Assembly: GCA_016872875.1 (NCBI GenBank) | Contig: VGYW01000300.1 | Coordinates: 1 to 10,311, forward strand | DNA length: 10,311 nt | Direction of reading: 5' to 3' | Origin: Planctomycetota bacterium | GTDB lineage: Bacteria > Planctomycetota > PUPC01 > DSUN01 | Shown: one piece after another, positions 1 through 7,460 of the stretch | How the letters are laid out: each line of letters opens with the position of its first letter | Position numbering within the stretch: the stretch's first letter is position 1 | Translations under genes and position numbers: made by a program | The notes under the pieces: generated by a model | The model's database searches: none | The model's input: only the letters and a program-made list of their open reading frames with translations | Told to the model about the DNA's origin: nothing

Positions 1-234
1 GGCAGGGCCCCCGACTGGCCGACCCCGACGCCCCGGGCTCGACCAACGCCGCACATTCCCTGGGGGCAAACCCGCGGGCAAGCAAGGCGCTCTCTCGGTC
101 CGTCAACGTCGGATCGGCGGCTAGGGGCCCTCCCCACATTCGTACCAGTAAGGCGCTCTGACGGTCACACTGCCGAGAGACAGGAGCCCACATTGGGGCC
201 GGGCATGGCACGTCCCCCTGGTGACCGGTAAGAC
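1..234. other. Non-coding leader region, no supported gene
   Basis: No convincing gene is visible here. Frame 3 stays open from the window edge to a stop at 158-160, but its translation resembles no family I recognise and shows no domain pattern. It could be the end of an upstream gene or chance openness in GC-rich DNA. The stretch contains two copies of a 17-nt motif (84-100 and 150-166, 15 of 17 identical) and an 8-bp inverted pair, TCTCTCGG at 91-98 with CCGAGAGA at 173-180. The region most likely holds intergenic repeat sequence upstream of the promoter at 235-263. Confidence 0.4.
84..166. repeat. Pair of 17-nt imperfect direct repeats
   Basis: AAGGCGCTCTCTCGGTC at 84-100 and AAGGCGCTCTGACGGTC at 150-166 match at 15 of 17 positions and lie 66 nt apart. 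The element ACATTC also precedes each copy (53-58 and 137-142), at different distances. The copies could be remnants of a dispersed intergenic repeat. With only two copies in view, chance similarity in GC-rich DNA is not excluded. Confidence 0.35.
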
Positions 235-263
235 TTGCGTTTGCGGGCCGCGGCGGTTACATT
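235..263 (+). promoter_or_regulatory. Sigma-70-type promoter for the aminotransferase gene
   Basis: TTGCGT (235-240) and TACATT (258-263) are separated by exactly 17 nt. The predicted transcription start is about 269-271, leaving a leader of roughly 50 nt before the ATG at 318. The same form, TTGC followed after 17 nt by TACA(A/T)T, recurs before two other genes at 3011-3039 and 6797-6825, which strengthens the call. Confidence 0.55.
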
Positions 264-317
264 GCAGTTGGGCTGAAACCGTGTTTCACGCGCTCTGCTG
301 CGGAAGGAGAAGGTTGG

Positions 318-1604
318 ATGCGCGAGAAGCTGGCGCTCCTGGGGGGGCCGAAGGCGGTCACGCTGCCCTGGCCCCCATACCCGGTCATCGGCGAGGAGGA
401 GGTGTGCGCCGCGGTCAAGGCGGTGATGGCGCGGCAGCTCTCCGACACCGGCCGCGGGGGCCCCGTGGGGGAGATGGAGGATGCCTACGCCAAGCGCTTC
501 GGGATGAAGTACGCCATCGGCTTCTCGTCGGGCACCTCGGCCATCCACGCGGCGCTCTTCGCCGTGGGGGTGCGGCCGGGGACGGAGGTGCTGAGTGCGA
601 ACCACAACTGGATTTCGGCGATCACCGCGGTGCTCCACGCGGGCGGCACGCCGGTGCTGTGCGACGTGAGGCGCGGGGGGTTCCACATTGACCCCGCGGA
701 AATCCGCCGCAAGGCCGGCCCCCACACGAAGGCCGTGGTGGTCACGCACATCTGGGGCCTGCCGGCCGACATGGACCCAATCCTGAAGGCCGCGCGGGAG
801 CTCGGCCTGGCCGTGATCGAGGACTGCTCGCACGCGCACGGGGCGCTCTACAAGGGCCGGCTGGTGGGCACGATTGGCGACATCGGCTGCTTCAGCCTCC
901 AGGGGAGCAAGGCCATCGTGGCGGGGGAGGGGGGCGTGCTGGTGACGAACAGCCGCCGCCTCGCCCAGCGGGCGCTCGTGCCAGGCCACCACCCCGGCCG
1001 CATCGGCTGGGCGCTCACCCTCAAGGAGACCAAGCCCTTCGCCCAGGGCGGCGGCATGTGGACCTATCGCATCATGCCGGTCTGCGCCGCCATCGCCTCC
1101 GCGCAGCTCAAGAGGCTCGACACGCTGAACGCCGCGCGGCAGGCGAACTTCGACCGCCTCCACCGGCGGCTGAGGAAGAGCTGTCCGTTCATCAGGTGGC
1201 CCAGGCTCGCGCCGCGGTCGAAGCGAGGCTGGTACAGCACGCCGGCCTTCTTCACCCTGGAGCGGAAGGGCATCACGCGCAGCCGCTTCGTCGAGGCCGT
1301 CCGCGCCGAGGGCGCGCCAGTGGGCGGCGAGGGCTACACCGACTGGTCCCGCATCCCGCTCTTCCAGGACATGAAGCTCTTCTCGCAACTGTTCGTCCCG
1401 AAGCACGCCAACGGCGTCGAGTTCCGCCCCGTGCCGCCCGGCTCCTTGCCCAACAACGAGTGGCTTCGCGCGCACATGATGCTCTTCCCCATCCCCGCGG
1501 TCGAGTCCTCAGCCCTGATGGACCAGGTAGCCGACGCCGTGGAGAAGGTCGCGGCCAATTTCCCCGCCCTCGCCCGCTACAAGCCGAAGAAGGCCCGGAA
1601 ATGA
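318..1604 (+). CDS. DegT/DnrJ/EryC1/StrS family PLP-dependent aminotransferase
   Basis: This 428-residue protein is a probable PLP-dependent aminotransferase of the DegT/DnrJ/EryC1/StrS family. Members usually transaminate keto-sugars or cyclitols, generally from glutamate or glutamine, in the cytoplasm. Visible family marks are a GTSA phosphate-binding turn (72-75), the EDCSHAHGA segment (168-176) whose Asp169 should contact the pyridine nitrogen, and the FSLQGSK segment with candidate Schiff-base Lys198, followed by AGEGG. Length is near the family norm or slightly above it. The ATG is supported by AAGGAG at 304-309, 8 nt upstream, and a promoter at 235-263. No sugar-nucleotide synthesis or glycosyltransferase genes lie nearby, so the substrate cannot be inferred. 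The next gene begins 166 nt later, beyond a palindromic element. Confidence 0.9.
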   Translation: MREKLALLGGPKAVTLPWPPYPVIGEEEVCAAVKAVMARQLSDTGRGGPVGEMEDAYAKRFGMKYAIGFSSGTSAIHAALFAVGVRPGTEVLSANHNWISAITAVLHAGGTPVLCDVRRGGFHIDPAEIRRKAGPHTKAVVVTHIWGLPADMDPILKAARELGLAVIEDCSHAHGALYKGRLVGTIGDIGCFSLQGSKAIVAGEGGVLVTNSRRLAQRALVPGHHPGRIGWALTLKETKPFAQGGGMWTYRIMPVCAAIASAQLKRLDTLNAARQANFDRLHRRLRKSCPFIRWPRLAPRSKRGWYSTPAFFTLERKGITRSRFVEAVRAEGAPVGGEGYTDWSRIPLFQDMKLFSQLFVPKHANGVEFRPVPPGSLPNNEWLRAHMMLFPIPAVESSALMDQVADAVEKVAANFPALARYKPKKARK

Positions 1605-1623
1605 GCGGAGCTAGCGTGCCGAT

Positions 1624-1713
1624 GGGTGGCACCCTCAAGCGTCCTCGCTTGAGGGTGTCTTCGGGAGCGGCCCCGGCCTGCACCCTCAACGGAAGCCGTT
1701 GAGGGTGCCACCC
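1624..1713. repeat. Composite palindromic element of two hairpins inside a 15-bp inverted repeat
   Basis: A perfect 15-bp inverted repeat closes the element: GGGTGGCACCCTCAA (1624-1638) with TTGAGGGTGCCACCC (1699-1713). Inside are two perfect hairpins. The first (1630-1657) has a 12-bp stem and a TCCT loop. The second (1680-1708) has a 13-bp stem and an AAG loop. The stems share the core CACCCTCAA and differ in the bases near the loop. The layout is typical of REP/BIME-like intergenic repeats. It could also act as a transcription barrier or mRNA-end stabiliser after the aminotransferase gene, but no T-tract follows, so a classical intrinsic terminator is unlikely. Confidence 0.8.
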
Positions 1714-1757
1714 GCGGCGCACGACCCCGTGCTGCCCCACTGGTCTGGGAGCGAATC

Positions 1758-1763
1758 AGGAGG
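1758..1763 (+). promoter_or_regulatory. Ribosome binding site fixing the toroid gene start
   Basis: AGGAGG lies 7 nt before the ATG at 1771. The frame is open further upstream to a possible TTG at 1699, but that codon sits inside the palindromic element and has no Shine-Dalgarno sequence. The ATG at 1771 is therefore preferred. Confidence 0.75.
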
Positions 1764-1770
1764 CCCGAGA

Positions 1771-2991
1771 ATGGGTTACACAGCGTTCATGCTCTCCACA
1801 TGTTTCCTGGCGGGAGAGCTCCTCGCGGCGGCGGGGCAGGGCCAGCTCCCGGAGTTGTATCCGAAGCGGACGAAGGAGGGGCGCGCGGGGTGCATCGGCG
1901 GCGCAGGCGGCACGACGGCGCAAGCCGAGGCGGCGGTGGACGCCGGCCTCGCCTGGCTCGCGAAGGTTCAAGAGCCGGACGGGCGCTGGAGCACGAAGGC
2001 CTGGGGCGGCAGCGAGGGCTACGACGTTGGCATCACAGGGCTGGCCCTTTCCGCACTCGCGGGCGCGGGCCATGGCCCAGGCATCGGCGAGCACCAGGCC
2101 ACCGTGGCAAGGGGGCTAGCCTGGCTGAAGTCGCAGCAGTTCCCCAACGGCGGCTTCGCCTGGAAGGTCTTCTACGAGGAGGGGATGGCCGCCCTCGCGC
2201 TCTGCGAGGCGAGCGGGGTGTCGGGCGACGCCGAGGTTGGCCGCGCCGCGCAGCTCGCGCTCGACTACTTGTGCAAGGTGCAGCCGGAGCACGGCGGATT
2301 CCGCTACCAGGGCGCTGCGCCGAAGGAGCAGGGCGACCTGTCGGTCACTGGCTGGCAGCTCCTCGCGCTCGCCCAGGGCCTCTCGGCCGACCACGGGCTG
2401 CCCCAGGCCGCCATAGGCCGCAACCGCGGCCTCCTCATCCCCCAGAGCGCGATCGAGCGGACGCGCGTCTTCCTCAAGAACACCTACTGCGGCGACGGCG
2501 CAAGCAGCTACACGGTGGGGCGGCCCGGGGATCAGAAGACGCCGACGCCCTCGATGACGGCCATCGGGATGTTCTGCCGCCAGCTCTTCGGGGACGAGGC
2601 GGCCGGGCCGGAAATCCGCGCCGCCGCCGACTGGCTCCTCAAGCACGCTGCGAAGGGAAAGGACGCGGAGAACGCGGATATCGGCATGCACCTGTTGGGC
2701 CATGACCTCTACTTCACCCACCACTCGTGCCTTGCGATGTTCCAGATGGGCGGGCGCTACTGGACGACGTGGAACGCGCTCTTCCGCGACGTGGTGGTGA
2801 AGGCCCAGGTGCAGGATGGGGCGGACGCTGCGGGGCGCCCCGTCCGCGGCAGTTGGGACCCCGCCAAGCACGCCTTCGGCCAGGCGGGCGGGCGCGTCTA
2901 CGTGACCGCGATGGCCGTCCTGTGCCTTGAGACCTACTATCGCTACGCCCCCTTCTACCGTGGCCGCCTGCCGCTGGGGGTCGAGTTCTGA
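1771..2991 (+). CDS. Prenyltransferase/squalene-oxidase-type toroid repeat protein, probably exported
   Basis: This 406-residue protein resembles the alpha/alpha-toroid proteins (prenyltransferase and squalene-oxidase repeat) common in planctomycete genomes. The first 21 residues (MGYTAFMLSTCFLAGELLAAA) look like a weak signal peptide. Repeat units follow the pattern of a helix, then a Q-x-x-x-GG-F/W turn, for example LAWLAKVQEPDGRW and LAWLKSQQFPNGGFAW, then LDYLCKVQPEHGGFRY. Each is followed by an alanine/leucine-rich helix. The C-terminal segment RVYVTAMAVLCLETYYRY matches the usual end of this group. I do not see the DXDD acid motif of squalene-hopene cyclases, so cyclase activity is not supported. 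The enzymatic or binding role is unknown. No promoter of the shared type is evident just upstream, so it may be read from the aminotransferase promoter through the palindrome. Confidence 0.8.
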   Translation: MGYTAFMLSTCFLAGELLAAAGQGQLPELYPKRTKEGRAGCIGGAGGTTAQAEAAVDAGLAWLAKVQEPDGRWSTKAWGGSEGYDVGITGLALSALAGAGHGPGIGEHQATVARGLAWLKSQQFPNGGFAWKVFYEEGMAALALCEASGVSGDAEVGRAAQLALDYLCKVQPEHGGFRYQGAAPKEQGDLSVTGWQLLALAQGLSADHGLPQAAIGRNRGLLIPQSAIERTRVFLKNTYCGDGASSYTVGRPGDQKTPTPSMTAIGMFCRQLFGDEAAGPEIRAAADWLLKHAAKGKDAENADIGMHLLGHDLYFTHHSCLAMFQMGGRYWTTWNALFRDVVVKAQVQDGADAAGRPVRGSWDPAKHAFGQAGGRVYVTAMAVLCLETYYRYAPFYRGRLPLGVEF

Positions 2992-3010
2992 CCCGCGCGG
3001 CACACGGCCC

Positions 3011-3039
3011 TTGCCGGAACGCGGCTGGGAAGCTACAAT
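3011..3039 (+). promoter_or_regulatory. Sigma-70-type promoter for the heme protein gene
   Basis: TTGCCG (3011-3016) and TACAAT (3034-3039) are separated by 17 nt. The expected transcription start is near 3045-3047, giving a leader of about 50 nt to the GTG start at 3097. The spacing and bases match those at 235-263 and 6797-6825. Confidence 0.65.
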
Positions 3040-3084
3040 ACAAGAGATGACCATCACCGGCCGGACGTGGGCCGAACCATTGCC

Positions 3085-3090
3085 AGGAGA
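3085..3090 (+). promoter_or_regulatory. Ribosome binding site selecting a GTG start at 3097
   Basis: AGGAGA is 6 nt upstream of GTG at 3097. The frame also has a GTG at 3067, which has no comparable site and would put ten extra residues in front of the signal peptide. The start at 3097 also places a clean n-, h- and c-region signal sequence at the N-terminus. Confidence 0.7.
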
Positions 3091-3096
3091 GCAACT

Positions 3097-6000
3097 GTGT
3101 CAGCAAGCGGTAGGGCGTGCACACTTGCACGCGGAATGTGTCTGGGATTGGCTCTATCCGTGGGCATGAGCCGCGCGGGGGCGCCCATCGCCGGCGATGG
3201 GCTCCCGCCGCCGAAGAAGTCGCTCCGCGCGCTCCTCGACGCGCCGCTGCTCTTCGTGAAACGCCACTCCTACACGGGCATCCACATCTACGACACCTTC
3301 TACAAGTGGCCGCCGGGCGGCGGCGGCATCTATGTGTGCGAGAACCCCTCGGCACCCGCCGCCGAGTGGAAGATTCGCCCAGTGATTGACCCCACGACGC
3401 CCGGCACCCTCGGCGTCGGCGTCTACACCCACCCCGAGCTCTCCTGGGACGCGAAGAAGCTGCTGTTTTGCTTCAAGGGCGAGCCGAACGGCTCGACGAG
3501 CATCTACGAGATCGGGGTTGACGGCACGGGCCTGCGGCGCCTGACCGACCCGCGGCCGTGCCTTCCAAGCTACAAGGGCTCGTTCGGCGGCGGGATGCAC
3601 GATATCGCGCCCTGCTACCTGCCCGACGGCCGCATCCTCTTCACCTCCACCCGCCCCGCCGGCCTGGTCCCCTGCTTCAACTCCGGCGTCAACATCCTCC
3701 ACGTGATGAACGCCGACGGCTCGGACATTCAGCCCATCTCGGTCAACAACGTCAACGAGTTCGACCCCTGCGTGATGCCCGACGGCCGCATCCTCCAGGG
3801 ACGCTGGGAATACGTGGACAAGAACGCCCTCACCCAGCAAAGTCTTTGGACAATCTTCCCCGACGGGACAAACGAGACGGCGCTCTTTGCGAACAACATG
3901 GTGCACCCCGAGGCCACGCTCGACGCCCGCCCCGTGCCGGGGGCGCCGCATCTCATCGCCTCGACCTTCGCCCCCCACAACGCCACGCCCACGGGCACCG
4001 TGGCCATCATTGACACCCACGTGAGCAAGAACAGTCCCGACGCCATCTACAACTTCGAGACGCCGAAGAACCCTACCAACGACCGCGGGCTGTCGTGCGA
4101 GCCGTGGCCGCTGTCGCCGGACGTGCTCATCTACAGCGGGCGGCCGCCCGGCGCCAAGCGCAACGCACTGATGATGATTGACCGCGCGGGCAGCCGCGAG
4201 GTGGTCTACTCCGACCCCGACATCTGCTGCTACGCGCCCATGCTGGTCAAGCCGCGGCCCGTGCCCCCCATCCTCGCCAGCAGCAAGGAGCGCGAGAAGA
4301 CCACGGGGCGCTTCCTCCTCCTCGACGTCTACCAGGGCCTCGTCGGCCAGGGGGTCGAGCGCGGCGAGGTGAAGGCCCTCCGCGTCATCGAGGAGACCTC
4401 CCGCGTCAGCCCAACCCCCGGTGGCGCGATGAACCAGGTGTTCCTCATGAGCGGCGTGCTCGCGTGGAGCGCGAAGAACTACCTCGGCGTCGTGCCCGTC
4501 GAGGCCGACGGCTCGGCCTACTTCGAGGCCCCCTCCGGCCGCGCACTCTACATCCATGCCCTCGACGGCGAGGGGCGCATGGTCCAGTCCATGCGCACGT
4601 TCGTCCAGGCCGCCCCTGGCGTCACACGAACCTGCATCGGCTGCCACGAGCACAAGTTCTCCACCCCCACCATCTCCAACGAAATCCAGGCCCTCAAGCG
4701 CGAGCCGAGCAAGCTCGCCCCCGAATCGTGGGGCAGCGGCTACATTGACTACCCGAGCCAGGTCCAGCCCATCTTCAACAAACACTGCGTCAGTTGCCAC
4801 GGCGGCGAGAAGGGCTTCGCGGGACGCCTCGACCTCACGGGCGGCTGGACAGAGTACTTCAGCATCAGCTACGAGAACCTCATCAGCCGCCGCGAGACGC
4901 AGGTGATGGCCCACCTGATCGCGGGCATTGACTGCATGAACGGCACGGCGCTCTTCTCGGTGCCCATCCGCCCGCCGAGGTTCCACGGCTCCGGCGCCGC
5001 TCCGCTCGCCAAGGAACTCGTCGGACGCCACAAGGAGCAGAACCGAATCCCCGACCTCTCCCGCACCGAGCGCGACCTGATCTTCGCCTGGATTGACACC
5101 AACGGCCTCTTCCACGGCACGTGGGACTACACGACCCACGGCTGCTCGGTGAAGGCCTGGGACGGCATCAAGAAGTCGCTCTCCGCTGCGATGAGCGCCG
5201 CGGGGTGCAACAAGTGCCACACCTACTTCGACGACGACTGGTTCAACCTCGAGCGCCCCGAGCTCAGCCGCATCCTCCGCGCCCCGCTGGCCGCCGGCAA
5301 AGAGGGCTATGGCACGGCAATGTGCCGAAACTGGCAGGTCCACCCCACGCGCAAGCGCGTCTTCGTCCTGCGTGGCGGCTACGCCCACGGCGTCACGCCC
5401 GTCGAGGCATTCAAGGCCCCCACGCCCGCCCCCGTGCCTGAGGACGACGGCAAGCCTATCATCTCCTTCGCCTCGACCGCCGACCCACACTACCAGGCGA
5501 TGCTGGCCATCATCCAGAACGGCCGCCGCGCCGCTCTCGCCGCCCCGCGAGCCGACATGCCGGGGGCCAAGCTCCTCCCAGGCGCGCACCGCCAGTTCAT
5601 CCAGACCCCCATCCCCGACCCGTTGCCCGAGCTGAAAGCCAGCGTGGACGCCGATTGCATCGTCCACCTCTCCTGGGAGCGCTCGGCCCGCACCATCGGC
5701 CTCACCGCCGAGCTCCACCGCGGCAAGACCCCCGACTTCGAGGCGGACAACAAGACCCTGCTCGTCGAGACCGCGCTCTTCCAGCACGACGACCCCGGCG
5801 CCGAGCCAGGCCCGCAGCACTACGCCCTTTTCCTCAACAGCGCCGAGCGCCAGAGCAAGCCGCTCCGCGCCACGGTCACTGTCCCCGCCCCGCCCCCTCC
5901 TGCCGCCCCGGCCGGCCTCAAGGCCACGCCCGCCCCAGGCCGCGTTGACCTCGCCTGGCAAGAGGCCGGCCGCGCACGATACAACGTCTACCGCGCCAAG

Positions 6001-6777
6001 GCGGGCGCCGCTGACTTCCAACGGCTAACGACCGAGCCAACCCTCGAGCTGCGCTACAGCGACACCACGGCCCCCGACAGCGTGCAACACACCTACGTGG
6101 TCAGAGCCGTCAACGCCCGCGGCGCCGAGAGCGAGGCCTCGGCACCCGCATCCGCCGCACCGCTCGCCGAGGTGAAGGAGCCGGTCTTCGTCGCCGCCTT
6201 CGCCGACAACGCCGACGCCGCGCTCTTCGGCGGCGGCAAGGCCAAGGGCTCGCTCCACGCCGGAGCCAAGGTCGCCGATGGCGCACTCGACCTCTCCAAG
6301 GGCGGCCACGCCACCTTCGACCACCGCCCCGAGTTCGACCTCGGCCAGCGCCTCTCCGTCGAGCTCTGGGTCAACATGACGCCCGCCGGCCAGATGCCCA
6401 TCCCCGTCAGTTGCGGCCACTGGAACCAGGCCGGCTGGTTCCTCCAGCGCATCGGCGGGGTCTGGCGCTGGCACGTGGGCGGTATTGACTGCGACGGCGG
6501 CCGGCCCGAGCCGGGCAAGTGGCTCCACGTCGTCGGCACCTACGACGGGCAGACCGCCCGCCTCTACCAGGACGGCCGCCTCATCGCCGAGAAGGCGGGC
6601 GCGGCCATCCTCGCCCGCTGGCGCGGCCCCCTCCACGTCGGCCAGTATAGCGGCGGCCCAGGCCCGCAGTACCAGGTCACTGGCCAGATACGCGGCCTCA
6701 AGGTCTACAGCCGCGTCCTGCCGCCGCACGACGTGTCCGCCGCCTTCAAGGCCGCCGCGCCGCCCCCGAACCGGTGA
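3097..6777 (+). CDS. Exported multidomain protein: beta-propeller, HzsA-like tri-heme region, FN3 and LamG-like domains
   Basis: This 1226-residue secreted protein starts with a signal peptide (about residues 1-29: Arg6 and Arg12, hydrophobic MCLGLALSVGM, cleavage near SRAGA). Residues about 100-330 carry PD40/WD40-like propeller blades, for example IYEIGVDGTGLRRLTDP and YLPDGRILFTSTRP. The centre resembles hydrazine synthase alpha middle-domain proteins that are widespread in non-anammox planctomycetes. It has three CXXCH heme c sites: C513-C516-H517, C564-C567-H568 (in QPIFNKHCVSCHGG) and C704-C707-H708. A PHYQAMLAIIQNGR block then leads to the segment RADMPGA. About 930-1035 is a proline-rich linker plus fibronectin type III domain (APAGLKATPAPGRVDLAW). 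About 1050-1215 is a concanavalin/LamG-like domain (LSVELWVN, WLHVVGTYDGQTARLYQDG). The likely location is periplasmic or surface-exposed, with redox or polymer-binding roles. The substrate is unknown, and hydrazine synthesis is not implied. It has its own promoter and appears monocistronic. Confidence 0.85.
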   Translation: MSASGRACTLARGMCLGLALSVGMSRAGAPIAGDGLPPPKKSLRALLDAPLLFVKRHSYTGIHIYDTFYKWPPGGGGIYVCENPSAPAAEWKIRPVIDPTTPGTLGVGVYTHPELSWDAKKLLFCFKGEPNGSTSIYEIGVDGTGLRRLTDPRPCLPSYKGSFGGGMHDIAPCYLPDGRILFTSTRPAGLVPCFNSGVNILHVMNADGSDIQPISVNNVNEFDPCVMPDGRILQGRWEYVDKNALTQQSLWTIFPDGTNETALFANNMVHPEATLDARPVPGAPHLIASTFAPHNATPTGTVAIIDTHVSKNSPDAIYNFETPKNPTNDRGLSCEPWPLSPDVLIYSGRPPGAKRNALMMIDRAGSREVVYSDPDICCYAPMLVKPRPVPPILASSKEREKTTGRFLLLDVYQGLVGQGVERGEVKALRVIEETSRVSPTPGGAMNQVFLMSGVLAWSAKNYLGVVPVEADGSAYFEAPSGRALYIHALDGEGRMVQSMRTFVQAAPGVTRTCIGCHEHKFSTPTISNEIQALKREPSKLAPESWGSGYIDYPSQVQPIFNKHCVSCHGGEKGFAGRLDLTGGWTEYFSISYENLISRRETQVMAHLIAGIDCMNGTALFSVPIRPPRFHGSGAAPLAKELVGRHKEQNRIPDLSRTERDLIFAWIDTNGLFHGTWDYTTHGCSVKAWDGIKKSLSAAMSAAGCNKCHTYFDDDWFNLERPELSRILRAPLAAGKEGYGTAMCRNWQVHPTRKRVFVLRGGYAHGVTPVEAFKAPTPAPVPEDDGKPIISFASTADPHYQAMLAIIQNGRRAALAAPRADMPGAKLLPGAHRQFIQTPIPDPLPELKASVDADCIVHLSWERSARTIGLTAELHRGKTPDFEADNKTLLVETALFQHDDPGAEPGPQHYALFLNSAERQSKPLRATVTVPAPPPPAAPAGLKATPAPGRVDLAWQEAGRARYNVYRAKAGAADFQRLTTEPTLELRYSDTTAPDSVQHTYVVRAVNARGAESEASAPASAAPLAEVKEPVFVAAFADNADAALFGGGKAKGSLHAGAKVADGALDLSKGGHATFDHRPEFDLGQRLSVELWVNMTPAGQMPIPVSCGHWNQAGWFLQRIGGVWRWHVGGIDCDGGRPEPGKWLHVVGTYDGQTARLYQDGRLIAEKAGAAILARWRGPLHVGQYSGGPGPQYQVTGQIRGLKVYSRVLPPHDVSAAFKAAAPPPNR

Positions 6778-6796
6778 ATGCCCTTGACTCTGTGGC

Positions 6797-6825
6797 TTGC
6801 GGCCGGGCGGATGCGAGGATACAAT
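6797..6825 (+). promoter_or_regulatory. Sigma-70-type promoter for the membrane protein/HAD gene pair
   Basis: TTGCGG (6797-6802) and TACAAT (6820-6825) are 17 nt apart. The predicted start is about 6831-6833, roughly 60 nt before the ATG at 6894. A better -35 match, TTGACT at 6784, lies 30 nt from this -10 and is too far to pair with it. Confidence 0.65.
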
Positions 6826-6893
6826 ACTGCTGGCGTTCCACGCACAGCCTAGCTTGCTGTTTGTGAGCGGTTTGCCCTCTTGCGAGCATCAGC

Positions 6894-7460
6894 ATGGCGC
6901 TGCTCAAGCCTAATGACGACGATAAGAGGAAGTTGCACGCAGAGGTCAACCAGATCGTCAACCAGCGGTTGGTCCTGACTACGCTCGCCGTCACGTTGTT
7001 CGGCGGCGCCATCGCGTGGCTCATCCCAAGAGATGCCCCAAAGCCCGGTAACACGGTGCCTACGGCGACCTACCTCGGTGCTCTTCTCCTGACGACCGTG
7101 CTCTTCGCTCTGTTCGTCCTTGCCCACCACTTGGCGCGCATGATGCGCACAATCACGGCTTACCTTCAAGAGACCGGTGCGTCGAATTGGGAAAAAGACT
7201 GGGCAGTGTACCGGGAGCGCTTTGGATACCTCGGCTACACGAAGCCACAGGCGATAGTGTTCCTTCTGCTGGGCATTTTGTCATCGGCGTTCCCCCTTGT
7301 CATCTCCCTGGCCTGGTCTCTGGCTTTCCGCAGCACCCTTGCCTCCGTGTGTCTCATTGCAGGTGTGGCTTACGCCCTCCTTGTGTGGGGTATGGGCTTC
7401 CGGCAATGGTTCGCGAACGAGGGTAGAGCGAGGGAACAATGGAGAGAACTCGACAAGTAG
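6894..7460 (+). CDS. Four-helix membrane protein of unknown function
   Basis: I do not recognise a family for this 188-residue protein. It has a charged cytoplasmic-looking N-terminus (residues 1-25, NDDDKRK) and four hydrophobic segments at about 26-44, 60-79, 119-140 and 148-168. A soluble loop of about 38 residues (81-118, with the WEKDWAVYRERFGYLGY stretch) separates helices 2 and 3. The C-terminus is charged (REQWRELDK). No clear Shine-Dalgarno sequence precedes the ATG, so the start is less sure than for its neighbours. The gene overlaps the following HAD gene by 22 nt, which implies co-transcription and possible translational coupling. Its base composition is lower in GC than the flanking genes: 35 of 60 in 7261-7320, against 49 of 60 in 5521-5580. 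Confidence 0.7.
   Translation: MALLKPNDDDKRKLHAEVNQIVNQRLVLTTLAVTLFGGAIAWLIPRDAPKPGNTVPTATYLGALLLTTVLFALFVLAHHLARMMRTITAYLQETGASNWEKDWAVYRERFGYLGYTKPQAIVFLLLGILSSAFPLVISLAWSLAFRSTLASVCLIAGVAYALLVWGMGFRQWFANEGRAREQWRELDK

Noticed and set aside
3..160. 3' end of an upstream gene in frame 3
   Set aside because: The frame is open, but the translation shows no family signal, and it contains the AAGGCGCTCT repeat, which suggests intergenic sequence.
165..1475. 436-codon minus-strand frame opposite the aminotransferase
   Set aside because: It is an antisense shadow of a strongly supported PLP enzyme. The translation is Arg/His/Pro-rich without recognisable motifs.
1624..1713. Rho-independent terminator after the aminotransferase gene
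   Set aside because: The hairpins are strong, but neither is followed by a T-run. A repeat-element interpretation explains the nested symmetry better.
3154..6021. Very long open frame (955 codons) on the minus strand opposite the heme protein
   Set aside because: It mirrors the codon bias of a GC-rich gene on the + strand. Its translation is low-complexity (Val, Ala, Gly, Arg-rich) with no domain pattern, while the + strand frame has a signal peptide, CXXCH sites and clear domains.
3097..6777. Evidence for anammox metabolism (hydrazine synthase)
   Set aside because: The resemblance is to a broad family found in many planctomycetes that do not perform anammox. There are no beta/gamma subunits or hydrazine dehydrogenase nearby, and the domain tail differs.
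6784..6825. TTGACT at 6784 as the -35 partner of TACAAT at 6820
   Set aside because: The gap is 30 nt, too long for a sigma-70 promoter. TTGCGG at 6797 gives the correct 17-nt spacing.
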